64,000 bases of DNA from Hutsoniella sourekii ATCC 700629 (GCF_000518205.1 NZ_JADD01000003.1:62001-126000), one strand, 5' to 3'. Counted from the stretch's first letter, positions 44,162-54,076 are shown. Made by a program: numbers and translations. Notes: a model not told the origin generated them from the sequence alone.

Positions 44162-44959
44162 ATGCGACAACGTTTAGTGAGTGCCATCATTGCAATTATT
44201 TTATTTGTCCCCTTTGTCATTAAAGGTGGGGGCTATTTTGCATTTTGTATGGCTGTGTTAGGAATCGTTGCTATTTATGAATTTATTAAGATGAGTGGCT
44301 TAAGTTTTATGGATTATGGGATTGGTCTAATTGCTTCGTTTGGCATGCTAGCCTTATTAATTCCAAATTATTTATTGCCCGCACCCTTAGCTACGATTCA
44401 TTTAGATTATTTTTTCTACCTGTCGACTGTTTTTCTACTTTTACTTATGGTCATTAAGAACCAGAAAATCGCTTTTGCTGATATTACGGGTATTATTTTT
44501 GCAATGATATATATTGGTTATGGATTTGGTTTTTTGGTTCAAATTCGTGAACTAGGAATCTTAACTATTCTATACCAATTCTTAGTGGTTTGGTCGACTG
44601 ATATTGGCGCTTATGTCTTTGGTCGTCAATTTGGCAAGAGAAAATTGGCACCCCACATCTCGCCCAATAAAACCATTGAGGGATCTCTGGGAGGAATAGC
44701 CTTATCAACTGTTATTGGGATCATTTATGTTAACTTATTTAACCCAAACTTTGTCATGTTAACGAATGTTTGGATCTTGACGATTGTGATGTCAATTATG
44801 GGGCAGTTAGGTGATTTGGTGGAATCGATGATTAAGCGTCATTTCAAGGTAAAAGATTCGGGTAATTTTATGCCGGGTCATGGTGGAGTACTGGATCGTT
44901 TTGATAGTATGATTTTTACCAGTTTTATTTTTATGATGTGGTTGAATATATTTTCTTAG
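44162..44959 (+). CDS. cdsA: Phosphatidate cytidylyltransferase
   Basis: A 265-residue membrane enzyme with about seven helices that converts phosphatidic acid and CTP to CDP-diacylglycerol, the substrate of PgsA encoded at 33769. The signature is in the C-terminal half: KTIEGSLGG, then LGDLVESMIKRHFKVKDSG and LPGHGGVLDRFDS-like MPGHGGVLDRFDSM. AAGGAGC precedes the ATG. Confidence 0.95.
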   Translation: MRQRLVSAIIAIILFVPFVIKGGGYFAFCMAVLGIVAIYEFIKMSGLSFMDYGIGLIASFGMLALLIPNYLLPAPLATIHLDYFFYLSTVFLLLLMVIKNQKIAFADITGIIFAMIYIGYGFGFLVQIRELGILTILYQFLVVWSTDIGAYVFGRQFGKRKLAPHISPNKTIEGSLGGIALSTVIGIIYVNLFNPNFVMLTNVWILTIVMSIMGQLGDLVESMIKRHFKVKDSGNFMPGHGGVLDRFDSMIFTSFIFMMWLNIFS

Positions 44960-44975
44960 ATGATGGAGTGAGTAA

Positions 44976-46241
44976 ATGACGACAGTCTTAACTTTTTTAT
45001 TAATCTTTTCAGTAATCGTAATCATCCATGAGTTTGGACACTTTTATTTTGCTAAGAGAGCTGGGATTCGCGTTAGGGAGTTTGCAATTGGCATGGGTCC
45101 CAAATTATTTAGTAAGCAAGGATCCGACGGAACAGCTTATACCCTAAGAATGTTGCCACTGGGCGGTTATGTCCGTATGGCGGGGGTGAATGAAGAGGAA
45201 GAGATTCAAGCAGGAATGCAAGTGGGCCTTGAATTTGGTCAGGATGATCAGGTGGTAACGATCAATCTGCAAGATCAATCGGATGGTAATCAATTACCTG
45301 TTCGGGTAGATTATGTTGACCTACTGGATGAAATGGTTATCGAAGCCTATCCTCAAAATAGCGACGACTTAATTAGATATCAGGTATCGGATCATGCTCA
45401 AATTATTGAAGCAGATGGAACAATTATTCAAGTGGCTCCTCGATCTACTCGTTATGAAAGCGCCAGTGTTGGTCATAAATTAATGACTAACTTTGCTGGA
45501 CCAATGAATAACTTTATTTTGTCTGTCATAACTTTTATTGTTGTGGGTCTATTATTGCCGGGAATACCTAGTGGCAGTAATGTTATAGGGGAAGTGATTG
45601 AAGACTCCCCAGCTCAAGTAGCTGGTCTAGTAGCCGGCGACCAGATTTTGTCAATTAATGGTGTCGAAGTTGAAACTTGGTCGGATGTTCAAGGCGAAAT
45701 ATTACCACATCCTAACCAAGAACTCGATTTAATGGTTCGACGTGGAGGAGAGCAAAAAAGCTTAACTGTTAAAACTCGGTCGGTTACCCAGGAACAGACA
45801 GGACAAGAGTATGGACAAATTGGCATTACCCAAAGTCTGTCTAAAGACTTATTTTCTAGAATTAAGTATGGTTTTACGACCACATGGGCCATTATGACTT
45901 CCATTGTAATAGCCATCTATCGCCTGATATTTGTTAACTTTGACTTAAATATGTTGGGTGGACCGGTTGCTATGGCGCAAATGACTAATCAGGTTGTTCA
46001 ATTTGGTTGGCTTTCAGTTTTAGAGCTTTTGGGTATGCTTTCAGCTAACATCGGAATGCTCAACCTCTTTCCAATACCAGCATTGGATGGTGGTAAGATT
46101 CTGTCTAATCTAATTGAACTGGTCAGAGGTAAACCAATAAGTCAGGAAAAAGAAGGAATCATTAGTCTCATTGGTGTTATCTTACTCTTGATTCTGATGG
46201 TCCTAGTTACTTGGAATGATATCAGTCGTTTATTTAATTAA
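44976..46241 (+). CDS. rseP: RseP/RasP-type site-2 zinc metalloprotease
   Basis: A 421-residue intramembrane protease. Helix 1 carries HEFGH in VIIHEFGHFYFAKRAG (catalytic Glu between zinc His), and the third zinc ligand is in NLFPIPALDGG. A PDZ domain (about 200-275) contains GVEVETWSDVQGEI. It degrades membrane-bound regulators and signal peptides. In most Lactobacillales proS lies between rseP and polC, but here the interval is only 64 bases with a hairpin. Confidence 0.95.
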   Translation: MTTVLTFLLIFSVIVIIHEFGHFYFAKRAGIRVREFAIGMGPKLFSKQGSDGTAYTLRMLPLGGYVRMAGVNEEEEIQAGMQVGLEFGQDDQVVTINLQDQSDGNQLPVRVDYVDLLDEMVIEAYPQNSDDLIRYQVSDHAQIIEADGTIIQVAPRSTRYESASVGHKLMTNFAGPMNNFILSVITFIVVGLLLPGIPSGSNVIGEVIEDSPAQVAGLVAGDQILSINGVEVETWSDVQGEILPHPNQELDLMVRRGGEQKSLTVKTRSVTQEQTGQEYGQIGITQSLSKDLFSRIKYGFTTTWAIMTSIVIAIYRLIFVNFDLNMLGGPVAMAQMTNQVVQFGWLSVLELLGMLSANIGMLNLFPIPALDGGKILSNLIELVRGKPISQEKEGIISLIGVILLLILMVLVTWNDISRLFN

Positions 46242-46247
46242 TAAGAG

Positions 46248-46284
46248 AAGGATGTTATGGTTAGCCTTAGCATCCTTTCTTTTA
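46248..46284 (+). terminator. Weak terminator between rseP and polC
   Basis: AAGGATG (46248-46254) pairs with CATCCTT (46271-46277), with partial inner pairing of TTATGG-type sequence, followed by TCTTTTA. The moderate tail suggests partial readthrough into polC. Confidence 0.6.
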
Positions 46285-46305
46285 TCGAAAGGGGTCAACA
46301 ATTAA

Positions 46306-49300
46306 TTGGAAGATAAAAGAAGTTTATTTAAGGTGCTTTTAGATCAAATTCAGTTAAATAATGAAGATTTACGTGACCACTTACAGGCAGCCAGTGTAGT
46401 AAAAGTTGATATAATGGTTCAGTCAAAGGCTTGGCACTTCTATCTAAGAAATCCTAAACGGATCCATCCAGATGCTTACCAAATCTTTCAAGAGAAGATT
46501 CAATCAGCCTTCCATGAAGTTGGAGACATTGAGGTTTATTGGCAATTCGACGAAGATTCTCCGGATCAAGAAGTAATCCAACACTATTGGTTTGCTATGC
46601 TATCTAGTCTTTATAAAGAAAAGCCCTTCATTAAGGCATGTTTAGACCACGCTAACTATACTTACAACGATGGAAAACTTAGTGTCGGCTTATCTAGTCA
46701 AAATTCAGTAGATTTATTAATCAACAAGTATCATCCACTATTAATGAAACGTTTACAACAAGTAGCTATCAGTGATTTAGAGATTGATTATTATTTGGAT
46801 GAATCTCTCAAAGACCAGGAAATCGGTTCATTTAGAGACCGCCAATCCCAAGAAGATGAAGAAAATCTTTTGCAGGCCTTAGAAGCTCAATCACGAAAAG
46901 AAGAACTGGCACAAATCAGTCCAATAGATCAAGAAATTGAACCGATTGGTAAGGACATTCCCAATGGTCCAATCCTACCTATGAATGAATTGGAGGATAA
47001 TCAATATCGTCAGATTATTGAGGGCTATATTTTCCACAAAGAGTCTAAGGAACTTAAGGGTGGGAACATCTTGCTTATAATGCAAGTCACTGATTATACC
47101 AGTTCTGTTACTGTTAAGTTGATCTCAGGACGACGCATCAAGGCTTCTTCATTTGATCTCTATAATAAAGGAGATTGGATCCGATTAGAAGGAGATATGG
47201 TTCCTGATAATTATACTTCGGAACTGTACTTTCGACCTCGAAGTGTTAGAAATATTAAACCTAAGATGGTTCGAGAAGATCAAGCACCAGAAGGTAAACG
47301 CCGAGTAGAACTACATGCTCACACTCAAATGAGTCAATTAGATGCAACCAACTCTGCCACGGATATTATTGCTCAAGCTGCCAAGTGGGGACACCCGGCA
47401 GTAGCTATTACTGATCATGCAACGGTTCAGTCTTTTCCTGAAGCCTATCGAGCAGGTAAGGCCCACGGCATCAAAGTGCTTTATGGGATGGAAGCTTATG
47501 TTGTTAATGATGGCGAGCCGGTAGCATATAATTTAACCGATCAAGTACTTGATACGGCTACCTATGTGGTTTTTGATGTGGAAACAACAGGTCTTTCTTC
47601 GGTTTATGATGTTATTATTGAATTAGCCGGGGTGAAAATGCAAGAGGGTGAAGTTGTAGATACCTTTGAAACCTTTGTTAATCCTCATCGCCCAATTTCA
47701 GCTTTAATCACTGATTTAACTGGTATATCTAATAGCATGGTAGCTGACGCACCGGATATTGATTCGGTTATGCAAGACTTCAAAGAATTTTGCCAAGGAA
47801 GTATTTTAGTGGCCCATAATGCTAGTTTTGATATGGGTTTTATTAATAAGGCCTACAAGAATTTAGGTATGGAAGAAGCTAAAAATCCAGTCATTGATAC
47901 ATTGGAATTATCACGCTTAGTAAATCCAGAGCTAAGAGCTCACCGGTTAAATACGTTGGCTAAACGCTATAATATTCCACTTGAGCAGCACCACCGTGCC
48001 GTTTATGATTCTCAGACAACCGGTTACTTGCTCTATAAAATGTTGGAGCAGGCCCGGGAGGATTATGATATCACTAATCATCAGCAACTCAATGACTTTA
48101 TGGGGCAAAACGATGCCTACAAACAGGCCCGTCCCTTCCACGCTAGCTTACTTGTTCAGAGCCAAGAAGGACTCAAAGATCTCTTTAAGCTAGTCTCTGA
48201 ATCTAACTTGAATTATTTCTTCCGTGTACCAAGAGTACCCAGAAGCCTGTTAAACAAATACAGTCAGCATTTATTGATTGGTACAGCTTGCAGTGAAGGC
48301 GAGGTCTTCTCGGCCTTGTTAGAAAAAGGCTATGATGAGGCATTAAAATTAGCCAAAAATTATGACTATATTGAAGTGCAACCCCCTCAGGCTTATCAGC
48401 AACTCATTGACGAAGAGCGGATCAAATCTCAAGAAGATTTACAGGCTTTGTTACAACAGATGATAGACTTGGGTAAGGAATTGAAGATTCCAGTGGTTGC
48501 AACCGGAAATGTTCACTACCTCGATCCTAAAGATAGTATTTACCGAGAAGTTATTGTCCAATCTCTTAAAGTCAACGCAAACCGTCAAGTCAAGTTACCT
48601 CCATTGCATTTTCGAACAACTGATGAGATGCTAGAAGACTTCTCCTTCTTAGGTAGTCAAGTGGCTCAGGAGATTGTTATTGAGAACCCTCAAGCTCTTG
48701 CTAATTCAATTGATGAGATTCAGGTCATCAAATCAGATTTATATACTCCGAAGATTGAAGGGGCAGAGCAAGAAATTACTGACTATTCATACAAAGTGGC
48801 ACATCAAATGTATGGCGATCAATTACCTCAATTAGTGGAAGATCGAATAGAAAAAGAACTGGCCTCGATCATATCCAACGGTTTTGCTGTTATTTATTTG
48901 ATTTCGCAAAAGTTAGTACTCAAATCAAATGAAGATGGCTACCTAGTTGGTTCTCGTGGATCCGTAGGTTCAAGTTTGATCGCTACTTTAACAGGAATTA
49001 CAGAAGTGAATCCTTTGCCCCCTCATTATTATTGTCCGGATTGTCATTACAATGAGTTCTTTACTGAAGGGGAATACGGTTCAGGTTATGATTTACCGGA
49101 TAAAGAATGTCCCCATTGCCACAAAGCTTTAAAACGTGAAGGACAGGATATTCCATTTGAGACTTTTTTAGGTTTTCATGGTGACAAAGTTCCAGATATT
49201 GATTTGAACTTTTCAGGTGAATATCAAGCCCGAGCTCACGCCTATACCAAAGAGCTTTTTGGTGAAGACTACGTTTACCGAGCCGGAACTATCGGAACAG

Positions 49301-50613
49301 TCGCACAAAAGACAGCCCTTGGATATGTAAGAGGTTATTTGGAGCATACGGGTGGTCAATTACCCCAAGCCGAGAAGGAACGGTTGGCTCATGGAATTGA
49401 AGGAGTCAAACGAACTACCGGCCAGCACCCTGGTGGGATTATTGTTATTCCTGATTACATGGATGTTTTTGATTTTACACCAATTCAATATCCCGCAGAT
49501 GACTTAGGAGCCGAGTGGCGGACCACACACTTTGATTTCCATTCTATTGATGAGAATGTCTTGAAACTGGATATTCTAGGTCACGATGACCCAACAATGA
49601 TTCGGATGCTCCAAGATCTCTCCGGTATTGATCCATTGACCATTAATGTCACTGATCCTGGAATCATGCAACTCTTCCAAGGAGTTGAAGTCCTAGGGGT
49701 TAGCCCTGAACAGATTTACTCCGAGACTGGAACGCTGGGCATTCCAGAATTCGGAACTAATTTTGTTAGAGGCATGGTAGCAGAGACAAGACCTTCAACT
49801 TTTGCTGAATTATTAAAGATTTCAGGTCTTTCCCATGGGACAGATGTTTGGTTAGGAAATGCTCAAGAACTTATCCGTAATAATGTGATTCCTTTTGCGG
49901 AGGTTATTGGCTGTCGTGATGATATTATGGTTAATTTAATTCATTATGGCCTAGACGATGGACTAGCCTTTAAGATTATGGAGAGTGTTCGTAAAGGGAA
50001 GGGAATTCCTGATGATTGGCAAGAAGAAATGAGAGCGCATGAGGTACCTGAATGGTATATTGAATCTTGTCTAAAAATTAAATACATGTTCCCTAAGGCT
50101 CATGCGGCAGCTTATGTCATCATGGCTTTGAGAGTGGGCTATTTCAAGGTCTACCACCCATTGCTCTATTATGCTGCTTATTTCTCAGTTCGGGCCAAGG
50201 ATTTTGACCTGGTTGCAATGTATCAAGGCAAGGAAATGGTCAAACGACGAATTAGAGAAATTAGAGACAAAGGTTTTAGCGCCACTAACAAGGAAAATGT
50301 TTTAATTACTGAATTGGAGATCGCTAATGAAATGTTGGAACGTGGTTATCATTTCCAGATGGTTAATTTGGAAAAATCAGATGCCAAAAACTTTATTATT
50401 GAAGGGGATTCTCTGATTCCACCGTTTCGCGCAGTCCCAAGTTTGGGAACTAATGTTGCTGAGCAAATTGTTAAAGCTAGAGAAGAGGCAAGCTTCCTTT
50501 CAAAAGAAGATTTACAAAAAAGAGGTAAGGTATCCAAGACGATTATTGATTATCTCACGGAACATGGTGTTTTAGATGGTTTACCAGATGAAGATCAGTT
50601 GAGCTTGTTTTAG
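46306..50613 (+). CDS. polC: DNA polymerase III PolC (alpha subunit, Gram-positive type)
   Basis: A 1435-residue replicative polymerase with built-in proofreading. After an N-terminal domain and OB fold (about 235-330), the PHP domain starts at RRVELHAHTQMSQLDA and is interrupted by a DEDD exonuclease (VVFDVETTGLS, HNASFDMGF, HHRAVYDSQTT). The zinc finger CPDCHYNEF with CPHC follows, then the catalytic core with DIDLNFSGEY and LKLDILGHDDPTM. The start is TTG at 46306, 12 bases after GGGG. It is convergent with glgP. Confidence 0.97.
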   Translation: MEDKRSLFKVLLDQIQLNNEDLRDHLQAASVVKVDIMVQSKAWHFYLRNPKRIHPDAYQIFQEKIQSAFHEVGDIEVYWQFDEDSPDQEVIQHYWFAMLSSLYKEKPFIKACLDHANYTYNDGKLSVGLSSQNSVDLLINKYHPLLMKRLQQVAISDLEIDYYLDESLKDQEIGSFRDRQSQEDEENLLQALEAQSRKEELAQISPIDQEIEPIGKDIPNGPILPMNELEDNQYRQIIEGYIFHKESKELKGGNILLIMQVTDYTSSVTVKLISGRRIKASSFDLYNKGDWIRLEGDMVPDNYTSELYFRPRSVRNIKPKMVREDQAPEGKRRVELHAHTQMSQLDATNSATDIIAQAAKWGHPAVAITDHATVQSFPEAYRAGKAHGIKVLYGMEAYVVNDGEPVAYNLTDQVLDTATYVVFDVETTGLSSVYDVIIELAGVKMQEGEVVDTFETFVNPHRPISALITDLTGISNSMVADAPDIDSVMQDFKEFCQGSILVAHNASFDMGFINKAYKNLGMEEAKNPVIDTLELSRLVNPELRAHRLNTLAKRYNIPLEQHHRAVYDSQTTGYLLYKMLEQAREDYDITNHQQLNDFMGQNDAYKQARPFHASLLVQSQEGLKDLFKLVSESNLNYFFRVPRVPRSLLNKYSQHLLIGTACSEGEVFSALLEKGYDEALKLAKNYDYIEVQPPQAYQQLIDEERIKSQEDLQALLQQMIDLGKELKIPVVATGNVHYLDPKDSIYREVIVQSLKVNANRQVKLPPLHFRTTDEMLEDFSFLGSQVAQEIVIENPQALANSIDEIQVIKSDLYTPKIEGAEQEITDYSYKVAHQMYGDQLPQLVEDRIEKELASIISNGFAVIYLISQKLVLKSNEDGYLVGSRGSVGSSLIATLTGITEVNPLPPHYYCPDCHYNEFFTEGEYGSGYDLPDKECPHCHKALKREGQDIPFETFLGFHGDKVPDIDLNFSGEYQARAHAYTKELFGEDYVYRAGTIGTVAQKTALGYVRGYLEHTGGQLPQAEKERLAHGIEGVKRTTGQHPGGIIVIPDYMDVFDFTPIQYPADDLGAEWRTTHFDFHSIDENVLKLDILGHDDPTMIRMLQDLSGIDPLTINVTDPGIMQLFQGVEVLGVSPEQIYSETGTLGIPEFGTNFVRGMVAETRPSTFAELLKISGLSHGTDVWLGNAQELIRNNVIPFAEVIGCRDDIMVNLIHYGLDDGLAFKIMESVRKGKGIPDDWQEEMRAHEVPEWYIESCLKIKYMFPKAHAAAYVIMALRVGYFKVYHPLLYYAAYFSVRAKDFDLVAMYQGKEMVKRRIREIRDKGFSATNKENVLITELEIANEMLERGYHFQMVNLEKSDAKNFIIEGDSLIPPFRAVPSLGTNVAEQIVKAREEASFLSKEDLQKRGKVSKTIIDYLTEHGVLDGLPDEDQLSLF

Positions 50614-50625
50614 TTATTATCCTCA

Positions 50626-50666
50626 AAAAAATCGGACTACCGTTTCAAACGATAGTCCGATTTTTA
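50626..50666 (+). terminator. Bidirectional terminator between polC and glgP
   Basis: AAAAATCGGACTA (50626-50639 region) pairs with TAGTCCGATTTTT (50653-50665), extended by CGTTT with AAACG after single mismatched bases. A and T tracts flank both sides. Confidence 0.92.
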
Positions 50667-50667
50667 T

Positions 50668-52959
50668 TTATTTCTTGATAGCCTTGTTTTCTTGTTCTAG
50701 ATGCCAAATATCTTCATTGTACTCATTGATTGTGCGGTCACTTGAGAAGTAACCTGCTTCACCAATGTTCTTAATCACACGGCGGGTCCACCTATCATGA
50801 TCTTCATAATCAGCATACATTTTTTCTTTTGTATCGATGAATTCTTCTAAGTCGATTAAGGCCATAAAGTAGTCCTTGTTAGAAATATCACTGTGTAGAC
50901 GGCGAAGTCTTTCTTCATCTCCTAGGTAAAGCATACCCGGACTTAAAATAAAGTCAACTAAAGGCTTAATTCTTTCGCGGTAGTAGTAATCGTGAGCGTT
51001 ATAGCTATTATTAGCATAAATATCCACAATTTCAGAACTTTGCTTTCCAAAGATATAAATATTTTCTCGTCCAACGCGTTCAGCGATCTCTACGTTGGCA
51101 CCATCTAGAGTACATAAGGTTAGGGCGCCATTCAACATAAACTTCATGTTTCCTGTACCCGAAGCTTCCTTAGAGGCTAGAGAGATTTGTTCGGATATAT
51201 CCGCGGCAGGAATTAGGTATTGAGCAGCCGTTACGTTATAGTTTTCAACAAAGACAACTTTTAAGTGCTTATTAACATCTGGATCATTATCAATGATCTG
51301 AGAGAGGGTGAGAATCATGTGGATGATATCTCTCGCGATTGTGTAAGCACTGGCCGCTTTACCTCCGAATATAATAGTGATAGGTGTTTTTGGAATATTG
51401 CCACTCTTGATTGAGAAATACTTATGAATGACATAAAGGGCTAGCATTTGTTGACGTTTGTACTCGTGGATACGTTTGATTTGAATATCAATGATTGAAT
51501 GCTCATCGATTTCAACACCTTGATGTACGTCTAACCAAGCCTTTAATCTTTGTTTATTGGTAAATTTAATGGCTCTTAATTTAGTATTGACACTAATATC
51601 ATCCTGATAGTCAAGTAATGGGGTCAGATCTGAATTAGTACGCCATTCTGACCCAATTAATTGATCTAAATAAGTAGCTAATTCAGGGTTACAGTCCATA
51701 ATCCAACGACGGAAGGTGATCCCATTAGTTTTATTGTTGAATTTTTCAGGATAGATATCATAAAAGTGTTTTAATTCTGTATTTTTTAAGATGTCAGAGT
51801 GAAGGCGGGCCACGCCGTTAATGCTGTATCCGTAATGAATAGACATATTAGCCATATGAGCACGTCCATGCTCGTCAATGATTTTAACCGCATTGTTATT
51901 AGGGAAATCGTTTTGAACTAGCTCATCTAATCGTCTAATAATATGGGCAGCATCTGGACATACCAAATCTAAATCACTCATCGGCCACTTTTCTAGGGCT
52001 TCAGCTAGAATCGTATGGTTGGTATAGGCTACCATGCGTCTAACAATACCGACTGCTTCGTCGAATTTAATACCATGGTCTGTAATCATCAAACGAATCA
52101 ATTCAGGGATAACTAGTGCTGGGTGAGTATCGTTTATTTGGATAACGGCATATTCATCTAGGTCATGGACGTTAGATCCTCTTTCGATAGCCTCCTCAAT
52201 AACTAATTGGGCCCCATTGGATACCATAAAGTATTGTTGATAAATACGTAATAATTCACCTGAGTGGTCAGAGTCATCAGGGTATAGAAATAGGGTTAAG
52301 TTCTCTTCAATATTTCCCTTATCAAAGTGAATCGTACCTTCTTCAATAATGTCTGATGAGACAGAATCAAGATCAAACAAACGTAAACGGTTCCGCTTGT
52401 TATGCTTGTAGCCTAAAACGTTGATATCATAAAGGGTTGAATTCAAACTAAAACGGCCGAATTTAACTTCGTATGATTTTTTGTTCTTTTTAAGCCAGCT
52501 ATTTTCTGTGATCCATGCATCAGGAACTGCTTTTTGGTTGTTGTCTTTAAATACTTGACGGAAAAGTCCAAAGTGATAATTCAAACCAACGCCATCACCA
52601 TTAATACCTAAAGTGGTAATTGAATCGACAAAGCAAGCAGCCAGTCGTCCTAGACCGCCATTACCAAGAGAAGGTTCATTTTCAGCTTCTTCAATCGCCA
52701 TTAAGCTTTTACCATTAGCTATTAATTCATTATTGACCTCGTCGTAAATACCCAAATTCAATAGGTTATTGGAAAGTAGTTTACCAATTAAGAATTCAGC
52801 TGAGAAATAATAGAGCTTTTTCTTTTGGTTGTGGTGGGTATTCAAGCCATCTGAGCGGTCAGCTACTAAATCAAGAATCGCCTTATAAAGTTCAGCATCC
52901 GAACATTCGCGAATAGGCTTATTGAAAGCCTTAGTAACATAGGATTCTAGTTTTGCCAT
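50668..52959 (-). CDS. glgP: Glycogen/starch phosphorylase
   Basis: A 763-residue alpha-glucan phosphorylase that releases glucose-1-phosphate from stored glycogen. The N-terminal half shows EPSLGNGGLGRLAACFVDS, and the pyridoxal-phosphate lysine is in KEASGTGNMKFMLNGALTLCTLDGANVEI. It is somewhat shorter than the ~800 residues common in Bacillus. AAGGAG precedes the ATG. In B. subtilis glgP is the last gene of glgBCDAP; here it is alone on the opposite strand 2.8 kb from glgB. Confidence 0.96.
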   Translation of the reverse strand: MAKLESYVTKAFNKPIRECSDAELYKAILDLVADRSDGLNTHHNQKKKLYYFSAEFLIGKLLSNNLLNLGIYDEVNNELIANGKSLMAIEEAENEPSLGNGGLGRLAACFVDSITTLGINGDGVGLNYHFGLFRQVFKDNNQKAVPDAWITENSWLKKNKKSYEVKFGRFSLNSTLYDINVLGYKHNKRNRLRLFDLDSVSSDIIEEGTIHFDKGNIEENLTLFLYPDDSDHSGELLRIYQQYFMVSNGAQLVIEEAIERGSNVHDLDEYAVIQINDTHPALVIPELIRLMITDHGIKFDEAVGIVRRMVAYTNHTILAEALEKWPMSDLDLVCPDAAHIIRRLDELVQNDFPNNNAVKIIDEHGRAHMANMSIHYGYSINGVARLHSDILKNTELKHFYDIYPEKFNNKTNGITFRRWIMDCNPELATYLDQLIGSEWRTNSDLTPLLDYQDDISVNTKLRAIKFTNKQRLKAWLDVHQGVEIDEHSIIDIQIKRIHEYKRQQMLALYVIHKYFSIKSGNIPKTPITIIFGGKAASAYTIARDIIHMILTLSQIIDNDPDVNKHLKVVFVENYNVTAAQYLIPAADISEQISLASKEASGTGNMKFMLNGALTLCTLDGANVEIAERVGRENIYIFGKQSSEIVDIYANNSYNAHDYYYRERIKPLVDFILSPGMLYLGDEERLRRLHSDISNKDYFMALIDLEEFIDTKEKMYADYEDHDRWTRRVIKNIGEAGYFSSDRTINEYNEDIWHLEQENKAIKK

Positions 52960-52997
52960 AGTTATCTCCTTATTCTAAAAAACTATTATTTTATTAT

Positions 52998-53006
52998 ATT
53001 ATACCA
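52998..53006 (-). promoter_or_regulatory. Extended -10 promoter of glgP
   Basis: On the minus strand TGGTATAAT gives a perfect -10 (52998-53003) with a TGn extension, about 40 bases before the ATG. Upstream lie an 8-bp inverted repeat CCTTTTAG-N5-CTAAAAGG (53070-53090) and a motif shared with the glgB upstream region (53036-53050). Confidence 0.6.
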
Positions 53007-53118
53007 TGAATATTCGATAAGACCAGTTTTATTTAAAAGTCAATATAATCATAGTTTAAAGGAAAGAATCCTTTTAGTATCTCTAAAAGGGGTAGTCGCT
53101 TGTATAAAATTGACAAAA

Positions 53119-53212
53119 AAGAATTATTTAATTGTTTTGATTTCCATTTATTTATGTATGCGCAAGAAATAAATGGAAAACTTAAATCATCAAAACAAAT
53201 CAAATAATTCTT
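53119..53212 (-). terminator. Nested double hairpin between popT-like gene and glgP
   Basis: Outer arms of 23-24 bases (53119-53141 and 53189-53212, two differences) enclose a separate perfect 13-bp hairpin (53141-53153 with 53167-53179). In minus-strand RNA the outer stem ends in CUUUUUUG, so it should terminate the upstream DUF368 gene. The nested design is far larger than the other terminators here. No gene lies in the 262-base interval. Confidence 0.7.
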
Positions 53213-53221
53213 AAAAGACTT

Positions 53222-54076
53222 TTATTTATATTTTTCTTCTAGTTGCGCCATCCAATGACCAAGCGCGGTTCCTAGAATTAGCATCAAAAGACATAGAAGG
53301 TATTGAACAAATGTAAAGCCTTGGTAATCAGTTGGAATAATCATTAATGTAGAAGCAATTACTACCCCTAAGATAAAGTGGAAGAATTGACTATAATAAT
53401 GATCGAAAATCCATTGGATCAACTTAGCGAAAAGTAAAATCGTAACTAAACCACCAATTGCAATTGGTATAATAACAGAAAAGTCTAGCGTCTTAAACCC
53501 ATCAGCCATTTGCTGGTATAAACCTAAGTAAACGATAAAATTTGAAGGGCTTAAGCCTGGAATGAGAACGCCTAATGCAATCAGTCCTCCACACAGACAC
53601 CAAGACCAAAAGTTAGCATCGATGGAATTAGTAAATTGTTGATTACCCATATAGAGAACCGCTAACCCGAAGAAAAAGGATAGGACCATAACTGAGATAT
53701 CTAGGCGATCCCGACCTTTAGCTCCAGCTTCTTTCCATAAGGCCGGGAAAGTTCCAAGTATCGCTCCTACGAAAAACCAGAGGATGATCGTGTAGTAATT
53801 CCCCAAAAGATAGGAAACACCCCATGATAATCCGGCGATGCCAGCTAAACCCCCAAGACCAACCGGAATAAAAAATAAAACATTCTCAATAAACTTGTCC
53901 GTGAGATTCGCTAAAAAACGAATAATTCGCTCATATAAACCAAAGATAGCTGCTAGGGCCCCACCTGAAATTCCCGGAATAATGAATCCAGAACCGATAA
54001 AAGCGCCTTTAATAAATCGTAACCACCAACTTTGAGACTGATTAAGCTCGTCAGTGTGAGTAATAGATTTTGACAT
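53222..54076 (-). CDS. popT: DUF368 family protein, probable undecaprenyl-phosphate translocase (PopT type)
   Basis: A 284-residue membrane protein with about nine helices. The DUF368 hallmarks are FIKGAFIGSGFIIPGISGGALAAIFGLYERI near the N terminus and its second-half echo LGVLIPGLSPSNFIVYLGLYQQM. DUF368 (PopT) proteins have been shown in S. aureus and Vibrio to return undecaprenyl phosphate to the inner leaflet. That would complement UppS encoded at 43420. AGGAGG lies 6 bases before the ATG. The symbol is inferred from the family. Confidence 0.83.
   Translation of the reverse strand: MSKSITHTDELNQSQSWWLRFIKGAFIGSGFIIPGISGGALAAIFGLYERIIRFLANLTDKFIENVLFFIPVGLGGLAGIAGLSWGVSYLLGNYYTIILWFFVGAILGTFPALWKEAGAKGRDRLDISVMVLSFFFGLAVLYMGNQQFTNSIDANFWSWCLCGGLIALGVLIPGLSPSNFIVYLGLYQQMADGFKTLDFSVIIPIAIGGLVTILLFAKLIQWIFDHYYSQFFHFILGVVIASTLMIIPTDYQGFTFVQYLLCLLMLILGTALGHWMAQLEEKYK

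Noticed and set aside
53070-53090. CCTTTTAG-N5-CTAAAAGG as a defined operator of glgP
   Set aside because: The 8-bp inverted repeat is real, but it matches no regulator consensus I can name and could be a minor hairpin; mentioned only with the promoter.
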